Shown: piece after piece, positions 52,834 through 62,556 of the stretch | Position numbering within the stretch: position 1 is the stretch's first letter | Layout of the letters: the number at the start of each line of letters is the position of its first letter | Assembly: GCA_963719345.1 (NCBI GenBank) | Contig: CAVRCA010000001.1 | Span: 682,001 to 746,000, forward strand | Direction: 5' to 3' | Length of the DNA: 64,000 nucleotides | Source of the DNA: CAVRCA01 sp963719345 | GTDB taxonomy: Bacteria; Pseudomonadota; Alphaproteobacteria; Acetobacterales; Acetobacteraceae | Translations under genes and position numbers: made by a program | Notes under the pieces: generated by a model | What the model saw: the letters and a program-made list of their open reading frames with translations, nothing else | Databases searched by the model: none | Told to the model about the DNA's origin: nothing

Positions 52834-53631
52834 ATGTCTTCAGGACTCAGCGCCTCCGCCGCAATGATGGCCGCGCTTTTGCTACTGCTCGGCGGCGCCG
52901 CGCACGCGAACGAGGCTGACGAAACCCTCCAACGCCTCACTGCTCTGGCGCGGGAGCAGGCCAAGCTCGGCGACCCCAAAGGGTTGTCGGGAACGCTCGA
53001 CGACATCGTCAAGGCGCTGCCCGAGGCCAGCTCCGACGGCGTTTCCGCCGTGACCCAGCTCCAACAGTATCTCAGCACACCGGGCGCCGTTGAGCGGAGC
53101 GCAGGGTCTCCTCCGCTTGAGACATCACCCTCGCCCGAGCGGGACGTTTCTGCGCAAAAAGGGAGCGAACCCGCTGCCTCCTCATCTCCCGAAAGTTCCT
53201 CGGCGCCCGCCACATCGGCAATGTCCGAGCCCCGCGAGCAGCCGTCTCAGCCTGTGCAAGCTCCCAGTCCGAAGCAACCAGAAACTGCCGCCGATCCGCC
53301 GTCGAAGCATGCCCTTGCGCCGGCGCGAACGGCCGCCGCAGCGATGCCCCCCGCGCCCGCACCGGCAGCCCAGAGGCCTCCCGGTGCGCTCAACGACTTG
53401 GTCGATCTGCTGCGCCGTCAGGGAGATTCCGCTCTCGCAACAGGCGATATCTCGGGCGCCCGTCGTTTCTACCAGGCCGGGGCCGAGAACGGGTGCGGTG
53501 CGTGCGCGGCGTCGCTGGCTCGGACCTTCGATGCGGCTCAGCTGCGTCGGATGGGCACGGTGGGGATCATGCCCGATCCGGCCCAGGCCGAAGCCTGGCG
53601 GGTCAGGGCACGCCAGCTCGGGCAGCCCTGA
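52834..53631 (+). CDS. Secreted protein with a Pro/Ser/Ala-rich linker and a short TPR/Sel1-like C-terminus
   Basis: A 265-residue protein I cannot name. A signal peptide (MSSGLSASAAMMAALLLLLGGAAHANEADE) is followed by a helical part (about 25-80), a long low-complexity linker (about 85-185: SPPLETSPSPERD, APATSAMSEPREQPSQPVQAPSP, MPPAPAPAAQRPP) and a folded end: LNDLVDLLRRQGDSALATGDISGARRFYQAGAENGCGACAASLART, which looks like one Sel1/TPR repeat with two Cys. Similar layouts occur in periplasmic proteins that span toward the outer membrane or peptidoglycan. The start ATG 52834 has no clear ribosome site. Confidence 0.72.
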   Translation: MSSGLSASAAMMAALLLLLGGAAHANEADETLQRLTALAREQAKLGDPKGLSGTLDDIVKALPEASSDGVSAVTQLQQYLSTPGAVERSAGSPPLETSPSPERDVSAQKGSEPAASSSPESSSAPATSAMSEPREQPSQPVQAPSPKQPETAADPPSKHALAPARTAAAAMPPAPAPAAQRPPGALNDLVDLLRRQGDSALATGDISGARRFYQAGAENGCGACAASLARTFDAAQLRRMGTVGIMPDPAQAEAWRVRARQLGQP

Positions 53632-53729
53632 CGCACGGAGACTGGGCGAAGGTGGGAGGCGGGTCGCACGGCTCGCCGTCGCGCTTGGCGCGATCATAGC
53701 CGGCCCGGGCGACTGCGTCGGCCGACCCG

Positions 53730-54940
53730 CTATTCCGCCGCTTGAACCACAGGCGCGATCTTCGCCATATTGCCGCCGTAGCGCTCCCTGAACGCGGCGG
53801 TGTCGATCTCTTCCAGCTCGATCTCGCGCTCGATCACCTGCTGCTTCCACTTCAGCAGCTCCGGATGCGCAGCCTGGAACTCCGGCATCACCTCGTGGGC
53901 GAACAGCTCGAGCGATTCGCAAATGTGCTCATGGGTGTTCCTGCCGGCTTGGTTCAGGAGCACGACCTGGTCGATGTTCGAGGTCTGGAATTTTTTCAGC
54001 TTGCGGCGGATCGTATCCGGCGAACCGATCAGGCCGCCGCGCAACGCCGACGCGTGCGCCTCCGGGTTGGCGCGCTTCCACTTGTTGTATTCCTCCCACA
54101 TGTTCACGGCACCCGGCGGCGGGCGCTTCCGGTCGCCGGTCGCGCTGCTGTAGTACTTCAGGCAGAACTGAAAGAACGTGTCGCCGTCAGCGCGGATGCG
54201 CGCTTCCTCGTCGGTCTTCGCACACATGAAGAACGAGACCAGCGCAATGTTCGGGTTGGTCTGATAATCGGCGAGCTTCTTCTGCCGCTTCACGAAAGCG
54301 TTGTAGTAGGCGTGAACCCAGGCGTGCGCCGCCTCGCCGAGACGAACTGGAAGCCGAGCGCCCCCATGCCCCACTCGCCGCACTTGGCCAGTGTCTCGAG
54401 CTGCGAGCACGCGACCCAGAGCGGGGGATGCGGCTTCTGGATCGGCTTCGGCAAGACGTTGCGCAGCGGCAAGTCGAAATGCTTTCCGTGATGCTCGCTG
54501 CCGCCGTCCTTGAACATCGGGAAGATTGCCTGGACGGCTTCCTCAAAGATCTCGCGCTTCTTTGCGATATCGACCCCGAACGGCTCCAATTCCGTCGAGG
54601 ACGAACTCTCGCCCATGCCGAATTCGACCCTTCCCTTCGACAGAAGGTCCAACGTGGCGATGCGCTCCGCGACACGCGCCGGATGGTTGGTGGTGAGCTG
54701 GCAGATGCCGTGCCCGAGCCGGATCTGTTTGGTGCGCTGACTCGCCGCGGCCAGAAAGGATTCGGGCGCTGGCGAGTGTGAGTATTCCTCAAGGAAGTGG
54801 TGTTCAACCTGCCAAGCGTGATCGTAGCCGCACTTGTCGGCGAGCTCGATCTGCTCGAGCGCGTTCTGATAAAGCGTAAGCTCGTCGTTCGGCCCCCAGG
54901 GCCGCGGCAGCTGCAGCTCGTAGAAAATCCCGAACTTCAT
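53730..54940 (-). pseudogene. LLM-class flavin-dependent monooxygenase (LuxA-like) with one frameshift
   Basis: The first part, from ATG 54940, reads MKFGIFYELQLPRPWGPNDE, CGYDHAWQVEHHFLEEYSHSPAPESFLAAASQRTKQIRLGHGI and RVEFGMGESSSSTELEPFGVD. After a one-base loss near 54340 (following ALGFQFVS) the second part continues as AAHAWVHAYYNAFVKRQKKLADYQTN and GLIGSPDTIRRKLKKFQTSNIDQVVLLNQAG to the end, about 403 residues in all. Both halves carry the signatures of alkanal or long-chain alkane monooxygenase-like LLM proteins. A sequence error is likely. It probably uses FMNH2 or F420; the substrate is unknown. Confidence 0.87.
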
Positions 54941-55114
54941 CGCCTTGCTCCCCTCGCTGGTGCCGTGCCGTGTGGCAACGATAGTACGCCACGGGTCTCG
55001 CCTCATCAATATCGTCCCCCAGGAGCGCCGCTTTCCCATCGGGGCGCATCGGCGTCATCCTCGCCGTTGCAGCCCTTCGCCCGGGCCTGGCCGGACTGGA
55101 CTGGAGCGCGACGG

Positions 55115-56347
55115 CTAGCTGCGCACCAACGGACAGCCACCCTCCGAGAGCGGCCGAAATGCCTGGTCGGCCGGTGTCGAAGCGATCACCTTCGAGGTAT
55201 CCCAAGGGCCGCTGCTTTCCGCAGGGGATTTCACCTGAAACAAATAGGCCGGCGTCAGCTTCCGACCATCCTCCCGGATACGCCCCGGCCCGAAGCAGTC
55301 GTCGTCGGTCGGCATGGCCTTCATTCGGGCCATGGTTGCCGCGCCGTCCGCCTTGGCGGCGGCGACCCCCATATCCGCCACCGTCTTCAGATAATGGAGC
55401 GTCGCTCCATAGCAGCCGGCCTGGATCGCGTTCGGCCAGAGATTTGGTGTTTTCGGCTTGATCCGCTCCATGAAGGCGCGTGTGCGGTCGTTCAAGTTCC
55501 AATAATACGTCTCGGTCAGGACCAGGCCCTGCGCGACCTCGAGGCCGACCGCATGCATGTCAGAATTCCAGAGCGCGAGAGCCGCGATGCGCATCGTCTT
55601 CGTCAGACCGAACTCGCGTGCTTGCTTGACGCAGTTGATGGAATCTGCACCGGAATTCGCCAGCGCGAGCACGTTGGCCCCGGACGCTTGTGCTTGCACG
55701 AGCATCGCGGAAAAGTCGGTCGTCTCCGGAAACGGGTAGACCCGACTGCCGACGACGGTTCCGCCTGCTTGCTGCACGAAGTGCGTTGTGTCGGCCTGCA
55801 ACTGGTGGCCAAACACATAGTCGGCCGTGATGAAAAACCATCGGCTCCCGCCGGCCTTGACCACCGCCGGGCCCGTCGACCTCGCGAGCATGTAGTTGTC
55901 GAATGTCCAGCATAGCGTGTTCGGACTGCACTGCTTGCCGGTCAGGTCCGCCGTCGCGGCCCCGGAATCGAGGAGGATCTTGTTCTTCTCCCGCACGACC
56001 CCATTGACCGCCAGCGCCACGGCGGAGCTGGGCACATCCACCAGGGCGTCCACGCCGCCCTGGTCGAACCATTGCCGCGCGATCCCGGCACCGATATCCG
56101 CCTTGTTCTGATGATCCGCGACGACCACCTCGACGTTCATGGGACGGGACGCGATAAATTCCTGGACCGCCTGACGCGTACAGGCCACGCAATTGGGACC
56201 CGTCGCGTTCGAGTAGGGTCCGGACAAATCGGTCAACACGCCGAGACGGAGCACCGGCTGTTGCGCCCTCGCCGATCGGCGTGACAGCGCAGTGCCGGCG
56301 AGCGCCACGCCCAATAGAACTCGTCGCCCCAGACCCCGTCCGCTCAT
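55115..56347 (-). CDS. ABC transporter substrate-binding protein, branched-chain amino-acid type (LivK-like)
   Basis: A 410-residue periplasmic receptor (peripla_BP_6). The leader MSGRGLGRRVLLGVALAGTALSRRSARAQQ is followed by PVLRLGVLTDLSGPYSNATGPNCVACTRQAVQEFI, VVVADHQNKADIGAGIARQWFDQGGVDALVDVPSSAVALAV and GSRWFFITADYVFGHQLQADTTHFVQQAGGTVVG. The subgroup often binds aromatic acids or amides rather than leucine. The start ATG 56347 was chosen over an in-frame upstream ATG because GGAGGGGG lies directly before it. No LivHMGF genes are next to it. Confidence 0.92.
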   Translation of the reverse strand: MSGRGLGRRVLLGVALAGTALSRRSARAQQPVLRLGVLTDLSGPYSNATGPNCVACTRQAVQEFIASRPMNVEVVVADHQNKADIGAGIARQWFDQGGVDALVDVPSSAVALAVNGVVREKNKILLDSGAATADLTGKQCSPNTLCWTFDNYMLARSTGPAVVKAGGSRWFFITADYVFGHQLQADTTHFVQQAGGTVVGSRVYPFPETTDFSAMLVQAQASGANVLALANSGADSINCVKQAREFGLTKTMRIAALALWNSDMHAVGLEVAQGLVLTETYYWNLNDRTRAFMERIKPKTPNLWPNAIQAGCYGATLHYLKTVADMGVAAAKADGAATMARMKAMPTDDDCFGPGRIREDGRKLTPAYLFQVKSPAESSGPWDTSKVIASTPADQAFRPLSEGGCPLVRS

Positions 56348-56630
56348 TGGTTCCCCCTCCGCAGTCGGCACTTACTTTTGTGCCACTTTACCGCAATTTG
56401 CTGGTCAGCGCGCTATCGAGCCACGTATCGCAGCCCGTCCCGTTGGGTCGATGGCGGTGCTTCCTCCCCGGCACGCCGAGGACTAGGATCACGAAAAACC
56501 ACCAAGGGAAACGTCGGACCCGGGATCAGGTCGCTTCTATGAACTGTGGGTCTGGCAGCGCCCAGACTCGGGTATCCGAGCGGGCGTGGTCTGTGCAATC
56601 GACAACCAACGTCAATGGAGCATTGCCGGC

Positions 56631-57440
56631 ATGGGCAAACTGGATGGCAGGGTCGCAATCGTCACCGGCGGCGGCCGTGGGCTGGGTCGCGCTTATGCCC
56701 GCCGACTGGCCGACCTCGGAGCGAAGATCGCGGTCTGCGATCTCAGCCTGAAGTCCTTCGAGGAGTTTGAGGCCGAGCGCCGTGACATGACCGCCGACAG
56801 CACGGTCGGCGAGATCGAGGCGGCGGGCGGAACGGCAATTGGGGTTGAATTGGACGTGGCCGACCGGTCTGCCGTGGACGCAATGGTCGCCGAGGTCGTC
56901 GACAAGTGGGGGCGGGTCGACATCCTGGTCGCCAACGCCGGGGGTGGCCGTGGCCGCCCTCTTGATACCAAGGCAAGCGCACTCGATCCCGGCCTGCTCG
57001 ACCTTGTTCTCCACATGAACCTCCATGGTACGATCTACTGCTGCAACGCCGTCGCCCCGGTCATGAAGCGGCAACGCTACGGCAAGATCGTCACGGTTGC
57101 CTCGGTCGCCGGCCTCAGTCCGTCCGCGGACGGTGGTTACGCGCATTACGGCGCAGCCAAGGCGGCGATCGCGCACTACACGCGGTATCTTGCGCAGGAC
57201 CTCGGGCCGGATGGGATCATGGCGAATTGCATCGCCCCGGGGACGATCGCGACCGGGCGCATCATGCAGACCGTCATCCCCGGAAGCTCCAGAGCCAATA
57301 CCGATCCGGCGGCGCGCGTAGCCCTGCGCCGAGTTGGCACGGTCGAGGACTGTGCCCGCGTGGTCGAGTTCCTGACCACCGACTTATCGGATTATGTGAC
57401 CGGGACGATCATTCCCATCGACGGCGGTTTGATGCGGTAG
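56631..57440 (+). CDS. SDR family oxidoreductase
   Basis: A 269-residue short-chain dehydrogenase. It has MGKLDGRVAIVTGGGRGLGRAYARRLADLGAKIAVCDLSLKS (Asp favours NAD), a longer than usual loop (FEAERRDMTADSTVGEI), ILVANAGGGRGRP, active Ser in TVASVAG and Tyr-x-x-x-Lys in AHYGAAKAAIAHYTRYLA. The end TGTIIPIDGGLMR is standard. The start ATG 56631 precedes the conserved beginning. Upstream in-frame ATG 56586 is less likely. It is divergent from the LivK-like receptor. Confidence 0.92.
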   Translation: MGKLDGRVAIVTGGGRGLGRAYARRLADLGAKIAVCDLSLKSFEEFEAERRDMTADSTVGEIEAAGGTAIGVELDVADRSAVDAMVAEVVDKWGRVDILVANAGGGRGRPLDTKASALDPGLLDLVLHMNLHGTIYCCNAVAPVMKRQRYGKIVTVASVAGLSPSADGGYAHYGAAKAAIAHYTRYLAQDLGPDGIMANCIAPGTIATGRIMQTVIPGSSRANTDPAARVALRRVGTVEDCARVVEFLTTDLSDYVTGTIIPIDGGLMR

Positions 57441-57520
57441 TTTCGTCCGCGGCGATCGCGTTAGACTGGGGCAATACGGTCAAGGAAGGACTCCGTCCAA
57501 GCTGGGAGCGGTGGTCCACA

Positions 57521-58348
57521 TCACGCTGGCCGGTCCCAGCCCCACCACGCGCACAGTGCCTCTCCCATGACGAGGCGCTCGTCTTCTTCGCTGAGCCACG
57601 GCAGTTCCTCGGTGAACATCGTCACGCATTGACGCCAGGAGCAGGGCATCTTCGTGATGTCCGTGCCCCAGAACATCCGGCGCGGACCGAAGGCGTCGTA
57701 GATCTGCCGCAGATAGGTCTGCATCTGCGGGAACGGATAGGCCTCGCTCGAATAACCCGGCGCACCGGTCGCCTTGACTGCGACATTGGGAAACTTCGCC
57801 AAAGCGAGAAGGTCCGGCATGTGGGCCATCGCCGCCGCATCCTTCAGCGTGGTCAGGCCACCCCTGCCGCCGAGGTGATCGATCGTCAACCGAAGTCCGG
57901 GGTGGCGCTCGGCAACGCGGCCAAGTTCGACCAGCGAGTCCGTCGCCAGAGCGGCGATCGGAACACCGACATCCTCGGCCGCCGCCCAAAGCCAGTCGAA
58001 GGTGCCATCCTTCAGTTGCTGTCGCGCAGGATCGTGCAGGAACGTGTACCGCAACCCGAGCATGCCGGGTTGCTCTCTCCAGCCTTCGATCCGCGTCCGG
58101 GATTCCGGTCGGTCCAGCGGCACGGAACCCATGATCGCGAAGCGGCCGGGATAATTTTTCACTGCCTTGAAAGCCATGTCGGTCGAACCTGGGTCCCAAC
58201 CCGGCGGATGGATGATTGCAGCATCAACGCCGGCCTCGTCCATCAGGACGATGGCCTCCTCGGGAGTGAAGGAGGTCACCTGTCGATGCGAGAGGTTGCT
58301 GGGCAAGCCGCTGCCCCAGAGGTGAATCTGGGCGTCGACTATCTGCAT
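57521..58348 (-). CDS. Amidohydrolase family 2 protein
   Basis: A 275-residue metal-dependent hydrolase of PF04909 type. The N-terminal metal motif reads VDAQIHLWGSG, keeping the second His but with Gln where the first His of HxH usually lies, as in lactonase-like members. Later parts are DAAIIHPPGWDPG, LTIDHLGGRGG and FGPRRMFWGTDITKMPCSW (the late Asp). Substrates of relatives include aromatic carboxylates and lactones. The start ATG 58348. It is divergent from the LLM gene at 58572 and convergent with the SDR. Confidence 0.88.
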   Translation of the reverse strand: MQIVDAQIHLWGSGLPSNLSHRQVTSFTPEEAIVLMDEAGVDAAIIHPPGWDPGSTDMAFKAVKNYPGRFAIMGSVPLDRPESRTRIEGWREQPGMLGLRYTFLHDPARQQLKDGTFDWLWAAAEDVGVPIAALATDSLVELGRVAERHPGLRLTIDHLGGRGGLTTLKDAAAMAHMPDLLALAKFPNVAVKATGAPGYSSEAYPFPQMQTYLRQIYDAFGPRRMFWGTDITKMPCSWRQCVTMFTEELPWLSEEDERLVMGEALCAWWGWDRPA

Positions 58349-58571
58349 GGCGAAGTCTCCCTCGTCGTTCCGCACCGGACCTTGGCTGCCCGTCTCGCCG
58401 CGCCGCTCGAAGCACGCGTGGGTGCGCCGCGTCCCTGTCCGGAAGGTTCGGCCGATGCACGGCAAACGACAAGAGCTCCAGGCGTCGGCTAGCGTCCGGC
58501 AACCGGCCTTCCGATCCCGCTCCGACCACGGCATGCTGCACGCGGAGCGAAGGTCGAGGGAGCCGGTCGAA

Positions 58572-59561
58572 ATGCGGTTCGGATTGTTTGGCGGCGCCCG
58601 CACCAAGCGCGGCGCCGGCGATGTCAGCGACAGCCACGGCTACCAGGGCTTCATCGACTACATCATGGAGGCTGACCGGCTCGGCTATCACAGTCTGTTC
58701 ATGGTGGAGCATCATTTTACCGGCCAGGGCCAGGTGTCCGCGTCGATGACCCTGCTGGCCTACCTGGCGGCCAAGACCAGCCGCATCCGGCTCGGCACCG
58801 CCGTCGTGGTGCTGCCCTGGCACAATCCGGTGCTGGTGGCCGAACAAGCGGCCACGCTCGACCTGCTGAGCGGCGGGCGCTTCGATTTCGGCGTTGGGAA
58901 AGGCTACCGCAAAGGCGAGTTCGAGGGCTTCTGCATCCCGATCGAGGAGGCCACCGAGCGGTTCGACGAGGCGATGCAGATCATCCGCAAGGCCTGGACC
59001 AGCGAGGGACGGTTCAGCCACCGCGGCAAGCTCTGGCACTACGACAACATCGTGGTCGAGCCGGAGCCGCAGCAACGCCCTCACCCGCCGCTCTGGCTGG
59101 CGGCTGGCAGCCACGACAGCATCCGCCGCGCCGCGCAGGAGGGCTACTGTCTGCTGCTCGACCAGCTCGCCTCGGTCGATCAGGTGATCGAGCGCGTCGC
59201 GATCTTCCGCGAGGAGTGCGAGCGCATCGGCCGGCGCTATGATCCGATGATGGTGGGCGTCACCCGCGCCCTGCAGATGCTCCATTCGGAGGACGAGCGC
59301 GCCGCCGCGATCGCGACCCGCAAGCGCGTAGTAAGCGTGATCGGCGACCTCGCCAAAGGCGCCCGCCCGAACTCCATCGAGGAGGACGACGCCCCGCTGC
59401 TCGGCACCCCGGCCGAGATCATTTCCCGACTGAGGCGCCTCGAAGCCGGCGGAGTAGCGAACATCCTGATGGCCGACCCGGCCGCCACTCCGGCTTCCCT
59501 GCGGGCGTTCGCCCAGCAGGTGATGCCGGCCTTCCAGCCGCACGAGATCGCAGCCGAGTAG
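58572..59561 (+). CDS. LLM-class flavin-dependent oxidoreductase
   Basis: A 329-residue luciferase-like TIM-barrel enzyme. It has MRFGLFGGARTKRGAGDVSDSHGYQGFIDYIMEADRLGYHSLFMVEHHFTGQGQVSASMTLLAYLAAKTSRIRLGTAVVVLPWHNP, the classic VEHHF and RLGTAV signatures, and LLSGGRFDFGVGKGYRKGEFEGF. It belongs to the LuxA-type group using reduced FMN (or F420), distinct from the enzymes at 2.7 and 53.7 kb. The start ATG 58572 is chosen at the conserved beginning. It is convergent with a CoA-transferase gene. Confidence 0.92.
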   Translation: MRFGLFGGARTKRGAGDVSDSHGYQGFIDYIMEADRLGYHSLFMVEHHFTGQGQVSASMTLLAYLAAKTSRIRLGTAVVVLPWHNPVLVAEQAATLDLLSGGRFDFGVGKGYRKGEFEGFCIPIEEATERFDEAMQIIRKAWTSEGRFSHRGKLWHYDNIVVEPEPQQRPHPPLWLAAGSHDSIRRAAQEGYCLLLDQLASVDQVIERVAIFREECERIGRRYDPMMVGVTRALQMLHSEDERAAAIATRKRVVSVIGDLAKGARPNSIEEDDAPLLGTPAEIISRLRRLEAGGVANILMADPAATPASLRAFAQQVMPAFQPHEIAAE

Positions 59562-59602
59562 GAACGCCGGTCGCGCTTCGATCGCCCCGGGTTCCGCACC
59601 GG

Positions 59603-60796
59603 TCAGATCACGCCGTCGGCCAGCAGGGCATCCACCTCCGCCGCGCTCATTCCTACCAGACCGCCATAGACCTCCTCGTTGTGTGCCCCGAGCATCGGAC
59701 CAAGGGAGCGGATGGTGGCGGGCGTCTCGCTCAGTTTGGGCATCGGCCCGGCCATGAGCAGATCACCGAACTCATCGTCATGGACGGTCGTCACCGTGCC
59801 GCGCGCGCGATAGTGCGGGTCCGCGGCAATGTCGGCGATGTTCATCACCGGCGAGGCCGGGATGTCGGCCTCGGCCAGCATCGCCATCAGCCGGTCCGCC
59901 GGATGTGCGGCCGCCCATTCGGCGATGATCCCGTACAACTCTTCCTGGTTCTCCACCCGCGCGGCATGGGTGGCGAAAAGCGGGTTGTCCGCGAGCGGCT
60001 GGTCCATCAGCCTGCCGAGGCGACGGAGCAGCGAATCCGTGCCGGCATGGATCGTCACCTCGCGGCCGTCGGCGGCGACGAAGTTCGCGGCGGGAACCAC
60101 CTTCGGATTGGTGTTGCCGGTCCGCTCGCGGATGCGTCCGTGCGCCGCGTAGCTCATGAGCGCGTCCTCCGAGGCTCGGAACCCTGGCTCGTACAGAGCC
60201 AGGTCGATCACCTGCCCGGAGCCGCCGCGCTGATCCCGGTGATAGAGCGCGGTCACGACGCTGAACGCGGCCATGTAGGCCGTCATGTAGTCGATCAGCG
60301 CGAAGCCGGACCGCACCGATGGACGCCCCTTCTCGCCGCTGACATAGGTCAGGCCGGAGAATGCGCTGGCGACGCGGTCGAAGGCGCCGCGGTCACGATA
60401 TGGCCCGGTCAGGCCATATCCGGTGATATAGAGGAGGACGAGCCGGGGATACCGGGCACGCATCGGCTCCGGCCCGAGGCCCCAGCGGTCGAGCGTCGGC
60501 GGCCGGAAGTTCGTGACCAACACGTCGAAATGCGGCAGGAGCCGATGCAGGATCGCGCGCCCCCGCTCGTCGCGAAGATTGAGTGTGACGGACTTCTTGT
60601 TGCGTCCGTCCTGCACCCATTGCAGCGAGCGGCCGCCCGGCTTGGCCGCAGTTCGGCGCATGAAGTCGCCGCGCCCTGGCTCCTCCACCTTCACCACCTC
60701 CGCCCCGAAATCGCCCAGCAGCGTGGCCGTGACCGGAGCGGCGATGATTGAGGAGAGATCGAGGACACGAATGCCCTTCAGGGGTTCGGCAGCCAT
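59603..60796 (-). CDS. Class III (CaiB/BaiF) CoA-transferase
   Basis: A 397-residue formyl-CoA transferase-family enzyme. It has IRVLDLSSIIAAPVTATLLGDFGAEVVKVEEPGRGDFMRR, WVQDGRNKKSVTLNLRDERGR, TGPYRDRGAFDRVASAFSGLTY and the putative nucleophilic Asp in SGFALIDYMTAYMAAFSVVTALY near residue 178. The end is LGAHNEEVYGGLVGM. The start ATG 60796. It lies 33 bp downstream of the MFS transporter on the same strand, suggesting uptake then activation of an organic acid. Confidence 0.93.
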   Translation of the reverse strand: MAAEPLKGIRVLDLSSIIAAPVTATLLGDFGAEVVKVEEPGRGDFMRRTAAKPGGRSLQWVQDGRNKKSVTLNLRDERGRAILHRLLPHFDVLVTNFRPPTLDRWGLGPEPMRARYPRLVLLYITGYGLTGPYRDRGAFDRVASAFSGLTYVSGEKGRPSVRSGFALIDYMTAYMAAFSVVTALYHRDQRGGSGQVIDLALYEPGFRASEDALMSYAAHGRIRERTGNTNPKVVPAANFVAADGREVTIHAGTDSLLRRLGRLMDQPLADNPLFATHAARVENQEELYGIIAEWAAAHPADRLMAMLAEADIPASPVMNIADIAADPHYRARGTVTTVHDDEFGDLLMAGPMPKLSETPATIRSLGPMLGAHNEEVYGGLVGMSAAEVDALLADGVI

Positions 60797-60829
60797 GCGA
60801 AGTCTCCAGAGGGGAGAGGGTGGAAGCGA

Positions 60830-62131
60830 CTACTGGCCTGCGACCGATACCGCCACATCAACCGGCGATGCGGTGAAGCGCGCCACCTCGGCTTGGGGTC
60901 GCAGGAAGATCATGCCGATCAGGCCGCAGATCAGCGCCACCACGCCACAGATGAAGAAGCCGTGGCCATATCCGTCGGCGGGCCGGACGCCGCCAGCAAT
61001 GGCGTTCTGGACCACGCTTCCCATCACGAGCGGGGCGATCAGTCCCGCCGTGGTGGCGACGGCGTTGTTGATCGCCAGCACCGCACCTCGCTGCGAGACC
61101 GGCGTCATCTCGCTCAGGATCGCATGCCCCATCACGTAGATGACGGCCGGGATCGACATGCCGGCGATTACCATGGCGATCCTGAGCGTGCTGCTCGACG
61201 CGATCGGCAGAAGGATCAGGCAGAGGCCGCCGAGGGAGACGCAGCCGCCGCCGAAAATGCCCCGCGCCCACCGCGTCGTGGCGCCGCGAGCCAACATGCG
61301 CTGCGAAAACCACGCTGCGGAGATCACCACCAGCGGGCTTGCCGCCCACGGCAGGGTGGTAATCCAGCTGGCCTCCTTCTGCGTGAAGCCCAGTCCCAGG
61401 ATGAGATAGGGCGTGAACCAGGCGATCAGGAGCGACAGCCCCCAGTAGGCTCCGAAACCGGCAGCAAAGCCGGACAGCACCGTGCGGTTCAGGAGAAGCC
61501 GCGCATAAGGCACGCGCTCGAGGGAGCGGCCGCTGTGCGGCACGACGGTGGTCGTGATGGACCCTTCCTTGCCGAAGATCAGCCAGGCGACGACCCACAG
61601 CACGCCGAGGACGCCGAGAGCGCCGAAGGCCCAGTGCCATGAGTATTCCTCGATGATCCAGTCGAGCACCGGGACGGCAATCACCACGCCAACGGCGGCG
61701 CCCTGCGCGATGACGGCGGTCGGCAACGTGCGGAGTTCGTTCGGGAACCACTTGTAGGCGGCGTGCAGCGCCACCGGGTAGGCCGGTCCCTCGCCCGCCC
61801 CGAGAATGACCCGACAAGCCACCAATGTGCCGAAGCTGACGGTGCCGAGCAGGGGAAACTGGGTCAGCGCCCAGATGGAGCCCATCGCCAGCAGCGCCCA
61901 ACGCGACTGCACGCGATTGACGATGAAGCCGGTGACGACCGCGGACAGCGAGAACAGGAAGAAGAAGCTCGATCCGACGAAGCCGAACTCCTGCGGGGTC
62001 AGCTTCAGTTCTCGCATGATCGGCACCCCGGCCAGCCCGATGACGGCCTTGTCGACGAAATTGACCAGCATGAAGAGGAACAGCAGGGCGACGATGATCC
62101 AGCCGCCCTTCTGGGCCTTCGGCGTCGGCAT
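60830..62131 (-). CDS. MFS transporter (anion:cation symporter family-like)
   Basis: A 433-residue 12-TM major facilitator. It has GGWIIVALLFLFMLVNFVDKAVIGLAGVPIMRELKLTPQEFGFVGSSFFFLFSLSAVVTGFIVNRVQSRWALLAMGSIWALTQFP, ILGAGEGPAYPVALHAAYKWFPNELRTLPTAV (the ACS family motif of helix 4-5) and MGHAILSEMTPVSQRGAVLAINNAVATTAGLIAPL. ACS members carry organic anions such as phthalate, glucarate or tartrate. The start ATG 62131. It is upstream of the CoA-transferase on the same strand, and the pair resembles a small acid-uptake and activation unit. Confidence 0.93.
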   Translation of the reverse strand: MPTPKAQKGGWIIVALLFLFMLVNFVDKAVIGLAGVPIMRELKLTPQEFGFVGSSFFFLFSLSAVVTGFIVNRVQSRWALLAMGSIWALTQFPLLGTVSFGTLVACRVILGAGEGPAYPVALHAAYKWFPNELRTLPTAVIAQGAAVGVVIAVPVLDWIIEEYSWHWAFGALGVLGVLWVVAWLIFGKEGSITTTVVPHSGRSLERVPYARLLLNRTVLSGFAAGFGAYWGLSLLIAWFTPYLILGLGFTQKEASWITTLPWAASPLVVISAAWFSQRMLARGATTRWARGIFGGGCVSLGGLCLILLPIASSSTLRIAMVIAGMSIPAVIYVMGHAILSEMTPVSQRGAVLAINNAVATTAGLIAPLVMGSVVQNAIAGGVRPADGYGHGFFICGVVALICGLIGMIFLRPQAEVARFTASPVDVAVSVAGQ

Positions 62132-62294
62132 GGCGCGTTCCCCACCGTCGGTCTCGTGTTCGGCTCCGCCGCGACATGCAGTTTTGTGCGGCGAACCAAC
62201 GGTGACTCTGTCCGGGAAGGTGACTTGCCGTCAATTCCCGCATCCGTGTCGGCCAGGCGGCGCCGGGTGCGTGTGAGTCCCCTGCGCGTCGGCG

Positions 62295-62522
62295 TCAGCG
62301 CGGGTTGTTATTGCGGCAGAGCGGCGGCTTCAACAGATCGATGAAGACGTGTCGCGTGTGGCGCCGCACCTGCTCCGGGCTGAGTGCAGTCAGCGTCTCG
62401 CGCGCCGGACGGCACTCGCACCGTCTCGCGAGCACACCGGTCTGATAGAGCACGGCGAGCGTCTCCCGCGCCGAGGCCAGGAGGCGTTGTTCGGAATGGA
62501 ATCTTCGACGCAACAGGTCCAT
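62295..62522 (-). CDS. Possible small protein of unknown function
   Basis: A 75-residue frame (MDLLRRRFHSEQRLLASARET ... LLKPPLCRNNNPR) with two Cys-rich turns (RRCECRPARE). I recognise no family and no ribosome site precedes the ATG. It lies in the 425-bp gap between the MFS start (62131) and the end of the alpha/beta hydrolase gene (62557), on the same strand as both. It may be a remnant or chance frame. Nothing else is evident in that gap. Confidence 0.2.
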   Translation of the reverse strand: MDLLRRRFHSEQRLLASARETLAVLYQTGVLARRCECRPARETLTALSPEQVRRHTRHVFIDLLKPPLCRNNNPR

Positions 62523-62556
62523 TGCGACGAACGGTATCGAACCGGTATCGGCCCTT

